The notes under the pieces were generated by a model. It was given only the letters and a program-made list of their open reading frames with translations, did no database searches and was not told the DNA's origin. The position numbers and the translations under genes are program-made. Positions 32,664-42,708 of a stretch of DNA of 64,000 nucleotides are shown here, piece after piece. Origin of the DNA: Dichetophora obliterata (Eukaryota; Arthropoda; Insecta; Diptera; Sciomyzidae); assembly GCA_963920525.1 (NCBI GenBank), contig OY986436.1, positions 8,824,001-8,888,000 on the forward strand. The letters are read 5' to 3'. How positions within the stretch are numbered: position 1 is the first letter of the stretch; every line of letters begins with the position of its first letter.

Positions 32664-32903
32664 ATTTATAAATATACTAATTATTTCGGTCACAAAGTAT
32701 GCAGAAACAATTTGTCACCGAGTGTTCTAGGCACATTGGTTTTTTGCAGATGCTACATGATTTTCCAGTTTTTCTTCTTCTATATTTATAAATATACTAA
32801 TTATTTTGGTCACAAAGTATGCAGAAACAATTTGTCACCGAGTGTTCTAGGCACATTGGTTTTTTGCAGATGCTACATGATTTTCCAGTTTTTCTTCTTC
32901 GGT
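32664..32903. repeat. 120-bp tandem duplication over the piggyBac 3' end
   Basis: ATTTATAAATATACTAATTA starts at 32664 and 32784, and the 120-base units differ at about one position. The unit covers the second half of the transposase zinc domain (CSICKKPMC onward) and its stop. One copy lies within the reading frame and the other falls beyond the stop. Confidence 0.9.
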
Positions 32904-34626
32904 TTGTTTCCTGCATGTAGCACAAGTAGCAAGATCCAGTGACTTGCTTTCTCGAGCCTGCTGCACAAGATGTTGATTGACCGCTGTCGCAAATAGTTTC
33001 CAGTGGTCGGTTCACACAGCTTTCTATTGCTATTTTCGTTGGCTAGTGTCGAGTTATTTGACGATTTAGTGCACGTTCCTCAAAAATAGGCATGCACATT
33101 TCTTCAGCCACTTTCCGAAGGAAAAGCTTTCGACTATTGGCAGTATGAGGCATCATGTCGTTGTTCATGTAGTACAATTTACAAGTAGCCAAGGCGGTTA
33201 TGTCCAAGATATTGAAAAATAGTGATAGTGGCCAACGTTTTGTCGCTCGCTTTGTAGTGTACTCTGAGAATAGCTGGTCCTTAACGTCAACACCACCTTT
33301 GGTCTTATTATAAAACTCGATCATTTCAGGTTTGCCACTCTCACCTATCTCGCCATCATAGTGCATTGACGAAAGCAGAAGCACAGCTTTGTTTTTGCGA
33401 GGAACATGCGAACAAATTGTCACATTTTTCCGGAAGCCAAATAGCGTTGAACCAATGGGTCTATCTTTTTAAGCCTTCATTTCTGCCGGAATATATGTTT
33501 TATTTTTCCTGAGCGTTCCAACTAGAGTTAAATCCCAAGACAGTAAATGCTCTGCTATCGGCAATGTTGTGAAAAAATTGTCCGTTGTTATATTTCGGCC
33601 GCTTCCTCTAAATTTGACAGCCTGATCCTTTACTACTCGTTCGCCTTGCCTAGTTTCTCTTCCAGATTCAGCTTGACCAGTATAAATTTGTTCATGCAGT
33701 GGAAACGAATTCATGGCGTCGCAAATCCACCAAACCTTTATCCCATATTTTGCAGGTTTTGAAGGGATATACTGCGTGAAACGCGTGCGGCCACGATAGG
33801 GAAAAAGTTGTTCATCAATGGTTAAATGTTCACTGGGCTTGTAGTACGTTGCGAGATTGTTGTTCATCATAGTACATATGTCTCTTATCGGTGCAGCTTT
33901 ATCGGTTTGTATGCGAGTAGCCCGAGTGCCTGCATTATCAAACCGTATGAAGCGCAACAGTGCTAAAATCGGTTGTTTCCCATTACTGCGCGATACAATG
34001 GGAAACTTCTGGCGCTCCATAAGTCCCGAACACTTTCATTGCTGCTGCGATTTGAGCCTGCCATAATCAGTATTCCAAAAAATGAATATAACTCTGTTAC
34101 CGTCACTTCCTTCCATATCTTCGGAGTTGCATTGGGGTGACTTGAGTTCCATCCATTATAAGTATTTGTTGCTTTTTTATTGGTGTGACGCATAATAATG
34201 TCCACCATTTCTACACTCATGAAACATTTGAACGTTTGTTCCATGGACATCATTTCGGTTTGTCTCGATGGACCACAGCATTGTCTCACAATATTCTGCC
34301 TCAATGCTTGAGGAGCGAAATTTGGTTGGGTACTCCATTCAGTATCATCACGTGCCATAAATTTATCTGCCCCTAAATTAATCGGCGCTGCTTCTTCTTC
34401 TTCTTCTTCATCTTCTTCATCTGCGTCGTCTGATTCATTATCTACAAAGGCTACTTCTTCTAGTTCTATTGTATATTTTCCGGAAGCTCTTCCGTAACAG
34501 ACATTTCGACATCCCTTAAATTGAGCTCCTGCTCTTCTTCGTCTTCAGAAAAAGAATCTCCTCCATCGTCAACGATGGTGTCGAAAATTGACTGAAATAC
34601 ACCTCTTTCTCTGCATCACTCAATCT
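32797..34626 (-). pseudogene. piggyBac transposase, multiple frameshifts
   Basis: An acceptor-like TTATTTTACAG at 34627 precedes an acidic N-terminal region (34380-34626; ESDDADEEDEEEEEE). The core follows in separate frames. 34358-33963 has MARDDTEWS and the start of the DDD domain. 34020-33469 carries HLTIDEQLFPYRGR (first Asp) and GRNITTDNFFTTLPIAEHL (second Asp). 33423-33043 carries NKTKGGVDVKDQLFSEYT (third Asp) and RWPLSLFFNILD. 33015-32797 is the cysteine-rich end domain, with CYLCYM, CSICKKPMC and CILC. All three catalytic aspartates survive, but at least three frame breaks and an early acidic-region shift disable it. Confidence 0.88.
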
Positions 34627-34928
34627 GTAAAATAAAAAACATTGAAAATTTAAATTTGCTGTAATATTTCACAAAATTATGTTCTGTTACATTTTATATG
34701 CACTGGAAGATAGATTTTCTTTGTATTTTGAAGCCATTTTTTAATTTTTTTACTTAAATTGTCGCGATTGAAATTAAAACGTTCTTCACTATGACTAGCA
34801 CTCAAACAGTATTGGTTTAAACCAATAACAATTGCTATTATAACCTTAAATCTTTAAAAACTACTTCGTGGTACAAATGTACCCCGGTTATGTGTTTGCG
34901 TGGTATTTTTTGGTTATGTGTTCTACGG

Positions 34929-36090
34929 TTAAAAGCGCATGTTGTAAACAAAAATGAAAGAGAAATGCAAATAAACGGTTCGCTCGCTCATTCGGAGATT
35001 AACGAATGAACTCTCGTTTATTTTTCATTTTCAATGAAAGAAACAAAACAAAATGCACTGAGTTGAGTTGTTTTGAGGTGAGTGAAGGATATTTTACTCC
35101 TCAATGAAAAGTATTAACGAACTCTGTTTTATTAGATCAATATTCAATTTTGTGAAAAAATATTGACTTGAAACATTTTCGTTGCAAAGATTTATGTGAA
35201 GCCATGTAAAATTTAACTCTTCATTGAAATTGGCGCCTAAGAAGTTTCACTATAAAAACTTAATTTAATATTTATTGACTGTATTTTCAATAATTTAGCA
35301 GTCAGTTCCAAAAGTATCAATAGTCTTAAACCATCGATAAATCTTTTGGAAAAACAAACCATTCATATATCGTTTATATGCAATAGCATTTGTAACTGTT
35401 TATTTGGAGAAATGGTTTTAATTTTCAAAAGTTTTTGGGAACGGAATCAAAGCTTAAGCGGCGGCTAAGCACTAAACAATTTTCACTAATCATTTGTTCA
35501 GTCATTTTATTGTCAAATTTCATTTGTTTGTCAACTTATTATTATATTCTAGTAGAATGAAAAGATAATTTTGCAAATTATGGGGAATATGCCAAAGCCA
35601 TCAAAAACGCCTTAAGGATCGCGAAACTTTATTTGTATCGTCAACATATAAGATTAAAAGCCATAAATTAATATTTAAATTATTTTGTTGAAAACTAAAT
35701 AAACTTTTATTTTTTGTCAAACATAAATTAATCTAAATTATAATTTGTTTATTTTTTAAAACACATTGCAAGATATATTTATTTGAAATATTATGTTGAT
35801 TTTATATGATTTAAATACAAATTTAAAATGTTTTATAGTTTAAATTATACTTGATTTTTAAAACAAATTCTAGTTGTTGGACAGCTTAAAATCGTTTATT
35901 GAGCTTTAGGTCAAAGTAAGAAAAATTAATTGTTTTTAACGAACCTTTCCAAAGAAACAACAACAATGTTTTTCAAAATGAATTGTCAGCAGCAATAAGG
36001 GCTACCAGATCACGATTTCCACGTGGCTTGTCCCGATTTTTAGCCTAAAAATGTGCGCCCCTCGAAGACCTTAAGCGGGACGAAAAATAT
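34929..36090. other. AT-rich spacer, contains dispersed repeat copy at 35790-35975
   Basis: No gene seen. The sequence just right of the dispersed repeat (GGGCTACCAGATCACGATTT at 35998) weakly resembles, in inverted form, AGTGCTGCCAGG read from 41820, but I do not call an element on that. Confidence 0.4.
35790..35975. repeat. Dispersed AT-rich repeat with CAA tail, copy 2
   Basis: Same order of blocks as 7495-7690: TATGTTGATTTTATATGATT, a GTTTATTGAGCTTTAGGTCA block, then CCAAAGAAACAACAACAA. Same orientation, several substitutions. Confidence 0.65.
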
Positions 36091-36094
36091 GCCG

Positions 36095-38612
36095 ATTTTC
36101 AGAAACACAATTCAATATTCCACCGAATAGTTTTTTAGATATTTATGAAAGTCATTTAAATAATATTGAGATTATCGCTAATAATTTAACACAAAAGCAA
36201 CAAATGATTGTAGTTGGAGATTTTAACCTTGGCAATATAACATGTATTGATAATGATAAAATTCTTTTATCTAGTAACATTTCATCAGAAATAGAATCAA
36301 CTGTTACAAGTTTTTATCTTTCAAACAGTTTTCATAAGTTAAATAGTTTTAAAAATGATATTGGTAGAATATTGGATTTGGTCTTTACTACTGATTAACT
36401 GAAAGCATCTTGCGAACTTTGTGTTAACCCAATTTCTAAAAATTCTGTGCATCATAAAGCGCTTTTATTTAATTTTGAGTTTTATGATTTTGACAGAAAA
36501 AATATTGAACCAATTGAAATATTAAATTTTTCCAAAGGGAATTTTTCAGCTTTAAATAGTTTTCTAGAATCTATTGATTGGTCAATGTTAAACTCTGAAT
36601 CAAGTTCTGAGGTCATTTATTCGTTTATTGCAACTAAGTTTAAAATTGGTATTTCAAAATTCGTTCCGAAAATTCATCGATCAGAAAGAACAAACATGAC
36701 TTGGTTTAATATCTGATAAAAAAATTTAAAAAATATCAAAAATAAAGCTTCCAAAAAATTAAAAAAAAAATTGTGAGGCTGACAGATGTTTTTTTATTCG
36801 TATCAGAAAAAAATTTGATTTCCTCCATAAATTTTTATACAAACAATATATTTTAAATATAGAATCACACCTTAAAAAAAATTCGTCGGTTTTTTGGCAT
36901 TTCATTAAAGACAAACAAAAATCAAGTGGATTCCCTAGTGTTATGGAATATGAAGATTTTAAATCAAATTATGTTTTATATAGTTGTAACTTATTTTCAA
37001 AATACTTTCAAAGTGTGTATGAAACACATACAAATACAAAAACTTTCTCTAATTTTGATCGTCCTAATATTAAAAATATTGGAAACTTTGATTTATTAGA
37101 AGCTGATATAGAAGCAGCAATTTCAGATTTGAAAAACTCTTTTAAAATTGGAATGGATGGATTCCCACCTGCTTTCTTTAAACGTTGTTTCAAAAGTATT
37201 ATAAAACCTCTTTTGTTTCTGTAGAAAGTATGCCTTAAAAATGGTGAATTTCTTGACAGCTGGAAGATATGTGCAATTGAACCTATTTTTAAATCATTAA
37301 ATCGTTGTGATGTAACTAATTATTGAGCTATCGTTCAGCAAGACGTTTTTGCTAAAATATTTGACAATATACTTAAAAAAAAGTTATACACTCATATTCA
37401 TAACGTAATAAGTAAATGTCAACATGGATTTTTACCAGGAAAATCAACTTGTTCAAACTTATTGTTGATTACAAATCGAATTTCAAAAGCAATGGAACAG
37501 CATTCTCAGTTAGATGGTATTTATACTGATTTTTCTAAAGCTTTCGATAAGATTGATCAAAATATTTTACTCTATAAACTCCAAAAGTTCAGGATAAAAG
37601 ATTCTCTATTAAAATTTTTTGGTAGTTATTTACGTGAAAGAAAATTATTTGTTCAAATAGATTCATATCGATCAAATTTTATTATAAATGCAACATCTGG
37701 TGTTCCACAAGGCTCCCCTTGTGGACCCTTACTCTTTTTGATTTTTATAAATGATCTACCACAATTTATTAAGCATTCGCAATGTCTTATGTTTGCAGAC
37801 GATGTTAAGCTATTTCTTAAAGTAGTTAATATTTCGGACTGCTTAAAGCTTCAAGACGATTTGACTTGTCTTCAAGGTTGGTGTAGTAGAAATAATCTTT
37901 ATTTAAATAAAAATAAATGTAATTTGATTTCATTTAACATAAAGTCAAATCTAGTTATTTTAATTATAACTTAGATAGCTATTGTTTAAACCGTCAATAT
38001 GAAATAAAAGATTTAGGAGTTATATTTGATGTTAAATTAAAATTCAACGCTCATATAGATTTCATTACAGCAAAAGCTTATTCAATATTAGGTTTTATAA
38101 AAAGAAACACAACGGACTTTAGTGATCATTCATCTTTTAAAGCTTTGTATGTGGCATTTGTGCGAATTAGACTGGATTACTGTTCAGTTGTATGGAACCC
38201 GTATTATAATGTTTCTTCAAATCGCATTGAATGAATTCAAAAACTTTTTACGAAATACACATTTTCAAAAATGCAATGGTCAGATATTATGCCCTCTTAC
38301 GTAGCCAGGCGCAAGCTACTTGGTTTACAATCATTAGAGGATAGAAGATCATTTTTCTCTATAATGTTTGTGTATAAATTACTAAGTGGAAAATTAGTCT
38401 GTCCCAAACTATCTGACCTTTTTCAAAGTTATGTTTCTCCTAGGGATTTGAGAGTAAACCGTCGGTTTTGTGAGACAACGCACGCGACAAATTTTGCATA
38501 TAATGAGCCGGTCGCAAGATGCTTACGGTTATGTAATACGATATCTCCAATTCTAAATTTTAATGTTGATGAAAACCGTTTAAGACTAAATTTATTTATA
38601 CTCTTTAATTAA
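36095..38612 (+). pseudogene. Decayed LINE ORF2 (CR1/Jockey group), 5'-truncated
   Basis: The plus strand encodes a LINE ORF2 interrupted by several stops and shifts. It enters inside the endonuclease (IPPNSFLDIYESHLNNIE, then VVGDFN at about 36213). It continues through a linker with RILDLVFTTD and the reverse transcriptase: HGFLPGKSTCSNLL, TDFSKAFDKIDQNILLYKL, GVPQGSPCGPLLFLIFINDL and the catalytic LMFADDVKLFLK at about 37790. The C-terminal domain shows YVARRKLLGLQSLEDRR and a NEPVARCLRLCN block near 38500, ending at 38612. Codon use is extremely AT-rich compared with the LINE at 13.9 kb. Stops at about 36397, 36715, 37222 and 37972 make it non-functional. Confidence 0.85.
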
Positions 38613-39261
38613 TGGCATAATTTATTAAGTTATCTTTGTAATAGTCTGTAACAGTGATCTGCAAGCGATGGCATTTTCGCTACTTGCAATCTACCCTCAA
38701 CAAATACAGTGACAGTCTGACCGCACTACGCAAGCGCTGCGGTTGTTGTGTCGAACATACTTGCAACATTGGAGCCAACTGTGTATGAGCGTGTCGTAAG
38801 ACCACAATAATGCATGTTCGAGTTGTTGGTTTGACAACCAGCGCAGGGTCTTTTCAACTTCTGGTATGCAATGGTAAGTATGGTCATTTACAAGCAACAA
38901 AACAAAGACATAAAGCGTAACTCCTGCATAAAAAAACCAGCGCTTATTTTGTTCTCCGAACACAAAGTATTTGCAGTAACATTGCAGTTACTTTGCGTGA
39001 CTTTTGAGAGCTTGTAGCTCATAAGCTAATGGTTCAATTGAGCTGATTTCTTTTTAAAATAAATTCTAAAGTTTAATTGAGTGAGCAATAAAATTTGTTT
39101 AGTAAATTTTTAAAGATATTTATTAAATTTAGTTTTTTAAGAAATTATATCAGACGCCATTTTACTATAAAACACCTTTAATCACTGATTTTGATAAGAT
39201 TTTGTATGCATGCAGATCTTTAATAAAGCTACAACTTTTGTTCAATTGTTCAAAATTTTGA

Positions 39262-39370
39262 AATAATAGGGTTGCCACCTAATATTATGTCTTTTCAAGA
39301 GTTTAAAACTGATAAATGACGTTTAAAACTCTAGAAAAGACATATTTATAGGTGGCAACCCTATTATTTC
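39262..39370. repeat. Near-perfect 109-bp palindrome
   Basis: GAAATAATAGGGTTGCCACC at the left is mirrored by GGTGGCAACCCTATTATTTC at the right. The inner arms ATGTCTTTTC / GAAAAGACAT and AGAGTTTAAAAC / GTTTAAAACTCT also pair, leaving a loop of about 11 bases. It would form a long hairpin. Confidence 0.85.
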
Positions 39371-40060
39371 AAAATTTTATAATTTTGAAATTCTGACAAT
39401 GGATTCGGATTCAACGACCCATTTTTGGTGTACGATTTTTTTTTGCCAGCCCCGAATTCATAAAACTACAAAAAACTAAGGTGGCAACCCTATCCACCAT
39501 CTTGAATTTTAAAATTCTAACTTTAGATTCGAAATCAGTGACCCCTTAACACTGATAAATGACGTTTAAAACTCTTGAAAAGACATATTATTTGGTGGCA
39601 ACCCTATTATTTCAAAATTTTATAACTTTGAAATTCTGACAATGGATTCAGATTCAGCGACCCATTTTTGGTGTACCATTTTTTTTTTGTCAGTACCAAT
39701 ACCATTCCCGAATTAACAAAACTACAAAAAATTAAGGTGGCAACCCTATCCAACATCTTGAATTTTAAAATTCTGACTTTAGATTCAAAATCAGCGACCC
39801 CTTAACACTGATAAATGATGTTTAGAACTCTTAAAAATACATATTATTAGGTGGCATTACTGTGGTAAAAATTTAGGTGACAGCCCTAACCTCCATTTTA
39901 AATTTTAAAACTGTGACATTATATTCGAAATCAAATCCGTTGTCAGAATTTTAAAATTACAAGAATTCGCAAAAATGAAAAAATCTAGGTGGCAACTCTA
40001 TCCGCCATCTTAAATTTTAAAGTTTGACATCATCTTCGAAATAAGTTACCCCTAAAACTT
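39262..40060. repeat. Tandem array with ~245-bp period built on GGTGGCAACCCTAT
   Basis: Blocks recur in order: ACTGATAAATGACGTTTAAA, GACATATTAT, GGTGGCAACCCTATTATTTC, TGACAATGGATTC, CGACCCATTTTTGGTGTAC, then AAGGTGGCAACCCTATCC and CTTGAATTTTAAAATTC. About two full and one partial period are present with substitutions. Non-coding. A related array lies in opposite orientation at 56270-56735. Confidence 0.8.
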
Positions 40061-40516
40061 CCTAAAACTATTTACTCTTTTCATACAGAAGTAATCTACA
40101 AACACTTGAGTAAAAATGCAGTGTACGCGCTGATTTCATCGTTTGTAAGCTTACTTTTGTATCACTGCTTAGCCGAAGTTGAAATCAACCTGCAATGGTA
40201 CACGAGGCAGTAGCACAAAATAATGCATAATTATAACGATTGCCGTTCGTGCGCTGTGGTTTATACACATAATTATTTTATGCAAACATCTATACTTTTC
40301 ACTGAAATCGAAGCACACATCACACAGTGTTTGACTTTGGTACAATTGACTAATGCAACATGCTTGATGTTGTAAGTGAGCTCGATGGCTTAGAATATGT
40401 TGCATGGTATTAATGATATTGAAGTCATACAAAAACCAAGTATGTACTGAGTGTAAAAGCAGTTGCAGTTCATCGCTGCAGGTCTCTGGTCTGTAAGATA
40501 CATTATCAGTAGACTG

Positions 40517-40545
40517 AAATAAATAAATAAATAAATAAATAAATA
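40517..40545. repeat. (AAAT)n microsatellite
   Basis: Seven uninterrupted tetranucleotide units. Confidence 0.9.
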
Positions 40546-41968
40546 TTTTATTATTTTTATTACTTTTTAAAAATATTTTCTATGTTTTTATTTCTACATC
40601 ACTAAATTTGTACAGATATTCTTCTGCACTTACAGTTTGTACGTGTCCATTTGACTTAGAAAATTGCTTAACAGAATTGCTGAACAGAATTGCTGAATTG
40701 TGTTGCCAATAAAACTTGAAAAATGCACTGTTGGGTGTGGTTTTATTTCCTTGGGTAATAAAATATACTTTTTAAAGCTACATATCGTTCTTTTTATTCA
40801 AAGAAGTTTACTCAAAGAAGTCGATTTTCAGTAAACTTATTTTAAGTTTTTTTTTATTCTCAGCGTCCCAGCAAAAAAAAAAAGTGCTTCCAAAAGAAGC
40901 TAAAGAGGAAGGGAAAGTCCATCTTTGAATTCCATCCCTTCCACTTTCATTCTCAGGAGACATTCTTTTTAACACATGCATATCACTGGGAGGAAAGCTT
41001 TCCTTAGTCTTCTCTAGAAGTGCTTCTAGGACTTTTTCAATGGAAGATTTCTTTCAGCCCTTCAATCAAAAGATTCTAGTAGGTGTTTTTTAGGAGAACG
41101 TTTAAGAAGGCATTAAATGAAATGGACTGGAATGGTTTTTGTGGTTTGGGGGTTAAAAAATCCTTGGGAAAATATCCCTTTTCTCGACATTCTAGACTAG
41201 TGATTTTGGTGTTGGAAATGAAAAGTGCTTGGGTTTTGTGGGGGTTTAAAAAAATTACACATAAAATATCCTTTTTCCCGATTTTGGAAGCATTTTGTTG
41301 TTGTAAGTAGTAAGTTGTTGGGTTTCATTTGGGGTTTAAAAAATCCCACGGAAAATATCTAAAACATATATCATAATTATTAAAATTAATTTTTGTACTT
41401 TAATTGAATTGAAATGCCATTTAAATGTCTTCCAGAAGGATTTTATAAAAATTCCACTTGAAATAATTTATTTATAAGGCTAAAAAGAAGCACAGTTTGA
41501 TATATTGAATGTCTTCTGGAAGCAGTGTCCGTAAGAATGCATGTCACATTTGCATCAAAAATTTTGCTGTGGTACTGAACTATTAAGTGACACATTTTCC
41601 TCTATCTCGAAAAATTAATAAGATATTGTTATCGCTCACACAATTAAAATTGATCTATGACAAGTATTTCTATGTACTTAACTATGATATTGCATTTTTT
41701 AAGTTCTGACGTTATTGCAAAAAACGAGCGACATGCATACATCTTTTGCCCGATTTTTTTTATGTCCCAATTTATTTTTTGTAAAATCCCGATTTTTTTA
41801 AAAAAAACCTGGCAGCACTAGTAGCAATTGACGCACAGGCCATGAATGCTAGTTTTGTAAATAATTGTTTAAATAAATAATTAGTTTGTTAAAAAGTTCC
41901 TTTAATGTGACGTTTAGTCTTTGTAATTTCAAAATTTTTAAAGTCAAGTTTAATGTAAAAAAAAAATT
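40546..41968. other. AT-rich spacer with a ~90-bp degenerate repeat at 41126-41350
   Basis: Three units share a TTTxTGGGGxTTTAAAAAAT core and an AAAATATCxxTTT block, starting near 41126, 41213 and 41296. The frame at 41083-41310 follows the repeat and is not a gene. CCCGATTTTT motifs occur at 41751 and 41788. Confidence 0.5.
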
Positions 41969-42008
41969 CCCCCGAAGATGTCGCCAAACAAGTGACGAAA
42001 CGTCGGGG
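41969..42008. other. Structured 40-nt hairpin with hammerhead-like loop
   Basis: The outer stem CCCCGA / TCGGGG encloses GAAGATG, an inner stem TCGC / GTGA, then CGAAAC. GAAGATG followed by a stem and CGAAACGTC resembles motifs in Penelope-like and other retroelement tails, some of which are hammerhead ribozymes. The canonical CTGATGA core is not exact. Confidence 0.35.
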
Positions 42009-42051
42009 AAAAATTATTTTTTTATTTTTATATTAAAAATTGCAATTAAAA

Positions 42052-42708
42052 CCCTGCAGTGTAATCAACTAGATTTATACCAGTCAACAACTAGTTGGAA
42101 ATATCCAACAACTAGTTCGATTTATGTCCTATTCTCATAGAACCGACTGGTATTTTTTACGTGGTGATGTCATTGGAAAAGACAATTGTCTTACTATAGA
42201 TAAGGTTTTAACTAGTTAACAACTCATTTTTTTATGTAAAGTAAAGTTCTAGTTGGGTTGTGACTAGTTTTTAACCAATATAGTAATTTTCGAATTAAAA
42301 CTAGTTCATAGGTTCATATTTTTTCAATAGTTCATAGGTTCAAAGAACATATATTTTTACAACAAAATATTAGCTAAAGGCTAAAGTTAAAGTTATTTGA
42401 TGAAATATCATGTTTATGGTATACTACATGTTTTTAAATTAGTTTTTATATGTTTTAATTTGTTTATTATTAGTTTGTTCCAATGGGGTACCCAGCTCCA
42501 ACTGGTTTTGGAACTGGTTGATTTTGATAATATGTAGTATAGTTTGATTTTGGCTAGTTTTACAACTGGTTTAATGTGACTTGACAAAAACTATTTGGGT
42601 TTAAACTACTTTTGCAACTAGTAAATCGTGACAAAATATAACCTAGTTTGTTTTGACTAGTATAAATACTACTCATGTTTTAATGCTGACTAGTCTTACA
42701 CTGCAGGG
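42052..42708. mobile_element. TIR element with CCCTGCAGTGTAA ends
   Basis: A perfect 13-bp inverted terminal repeat lies at 42052-42064 and 42696-42708. The interior repeats ACTAGT or AACTAGTT about a dozen times, densest near both ends. No coding region, so non-autonomous. No matching target duplication was found. An element with CCCTGCAGGAC ends at 48007-50798 shares the first eight bases and has a few ACTAGT motifs. Confidence 0.75.

Larger units (their letters stand above)
32330..34928 (-). mobile_element. piggyBac-type transposon flanked by TTAA
   Basis: The left end starts CCGTTAAAAGCATAACCGGG after TTAA at 32326-32329. The right end, read inward from 34928, starts CCGTAGAACACATAACC after the complementary TTAA at 34929-34932. 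TTAA target duplication with CC-starting ends is the piggyBac hallmark. The right subterminal zone contains a second ACACATAACCGG copy. Length is about 2.6 kb, full size. The transposase on the minus strand is broken, so the copy is non-autonomous. Confidence 0.9.
38651..40490. mobile_element. Possible hAT-like element bounded by weak inverted ends
   Basis: The left end reads CAGTGATCTGCAAGCGATGG. The right end, read inward, reads CAGAGACCTGCAGCGATGAA. The match is partial but shares CTGC and AGCGATG and the CAG start of hAT ends. No transposase inside; the centre holds the GCCACC repeat cluster. No clear target duplication. Confidence 0.3.

Noticed and set aside
35998..41822. A large TIR element bounded by GGGCTACCAG and its partial complement
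   Set aside because: Only about eight bases match in inverted form, and the CCCGATTTTT motifs on both sides are in direct, not inverted, orientation.
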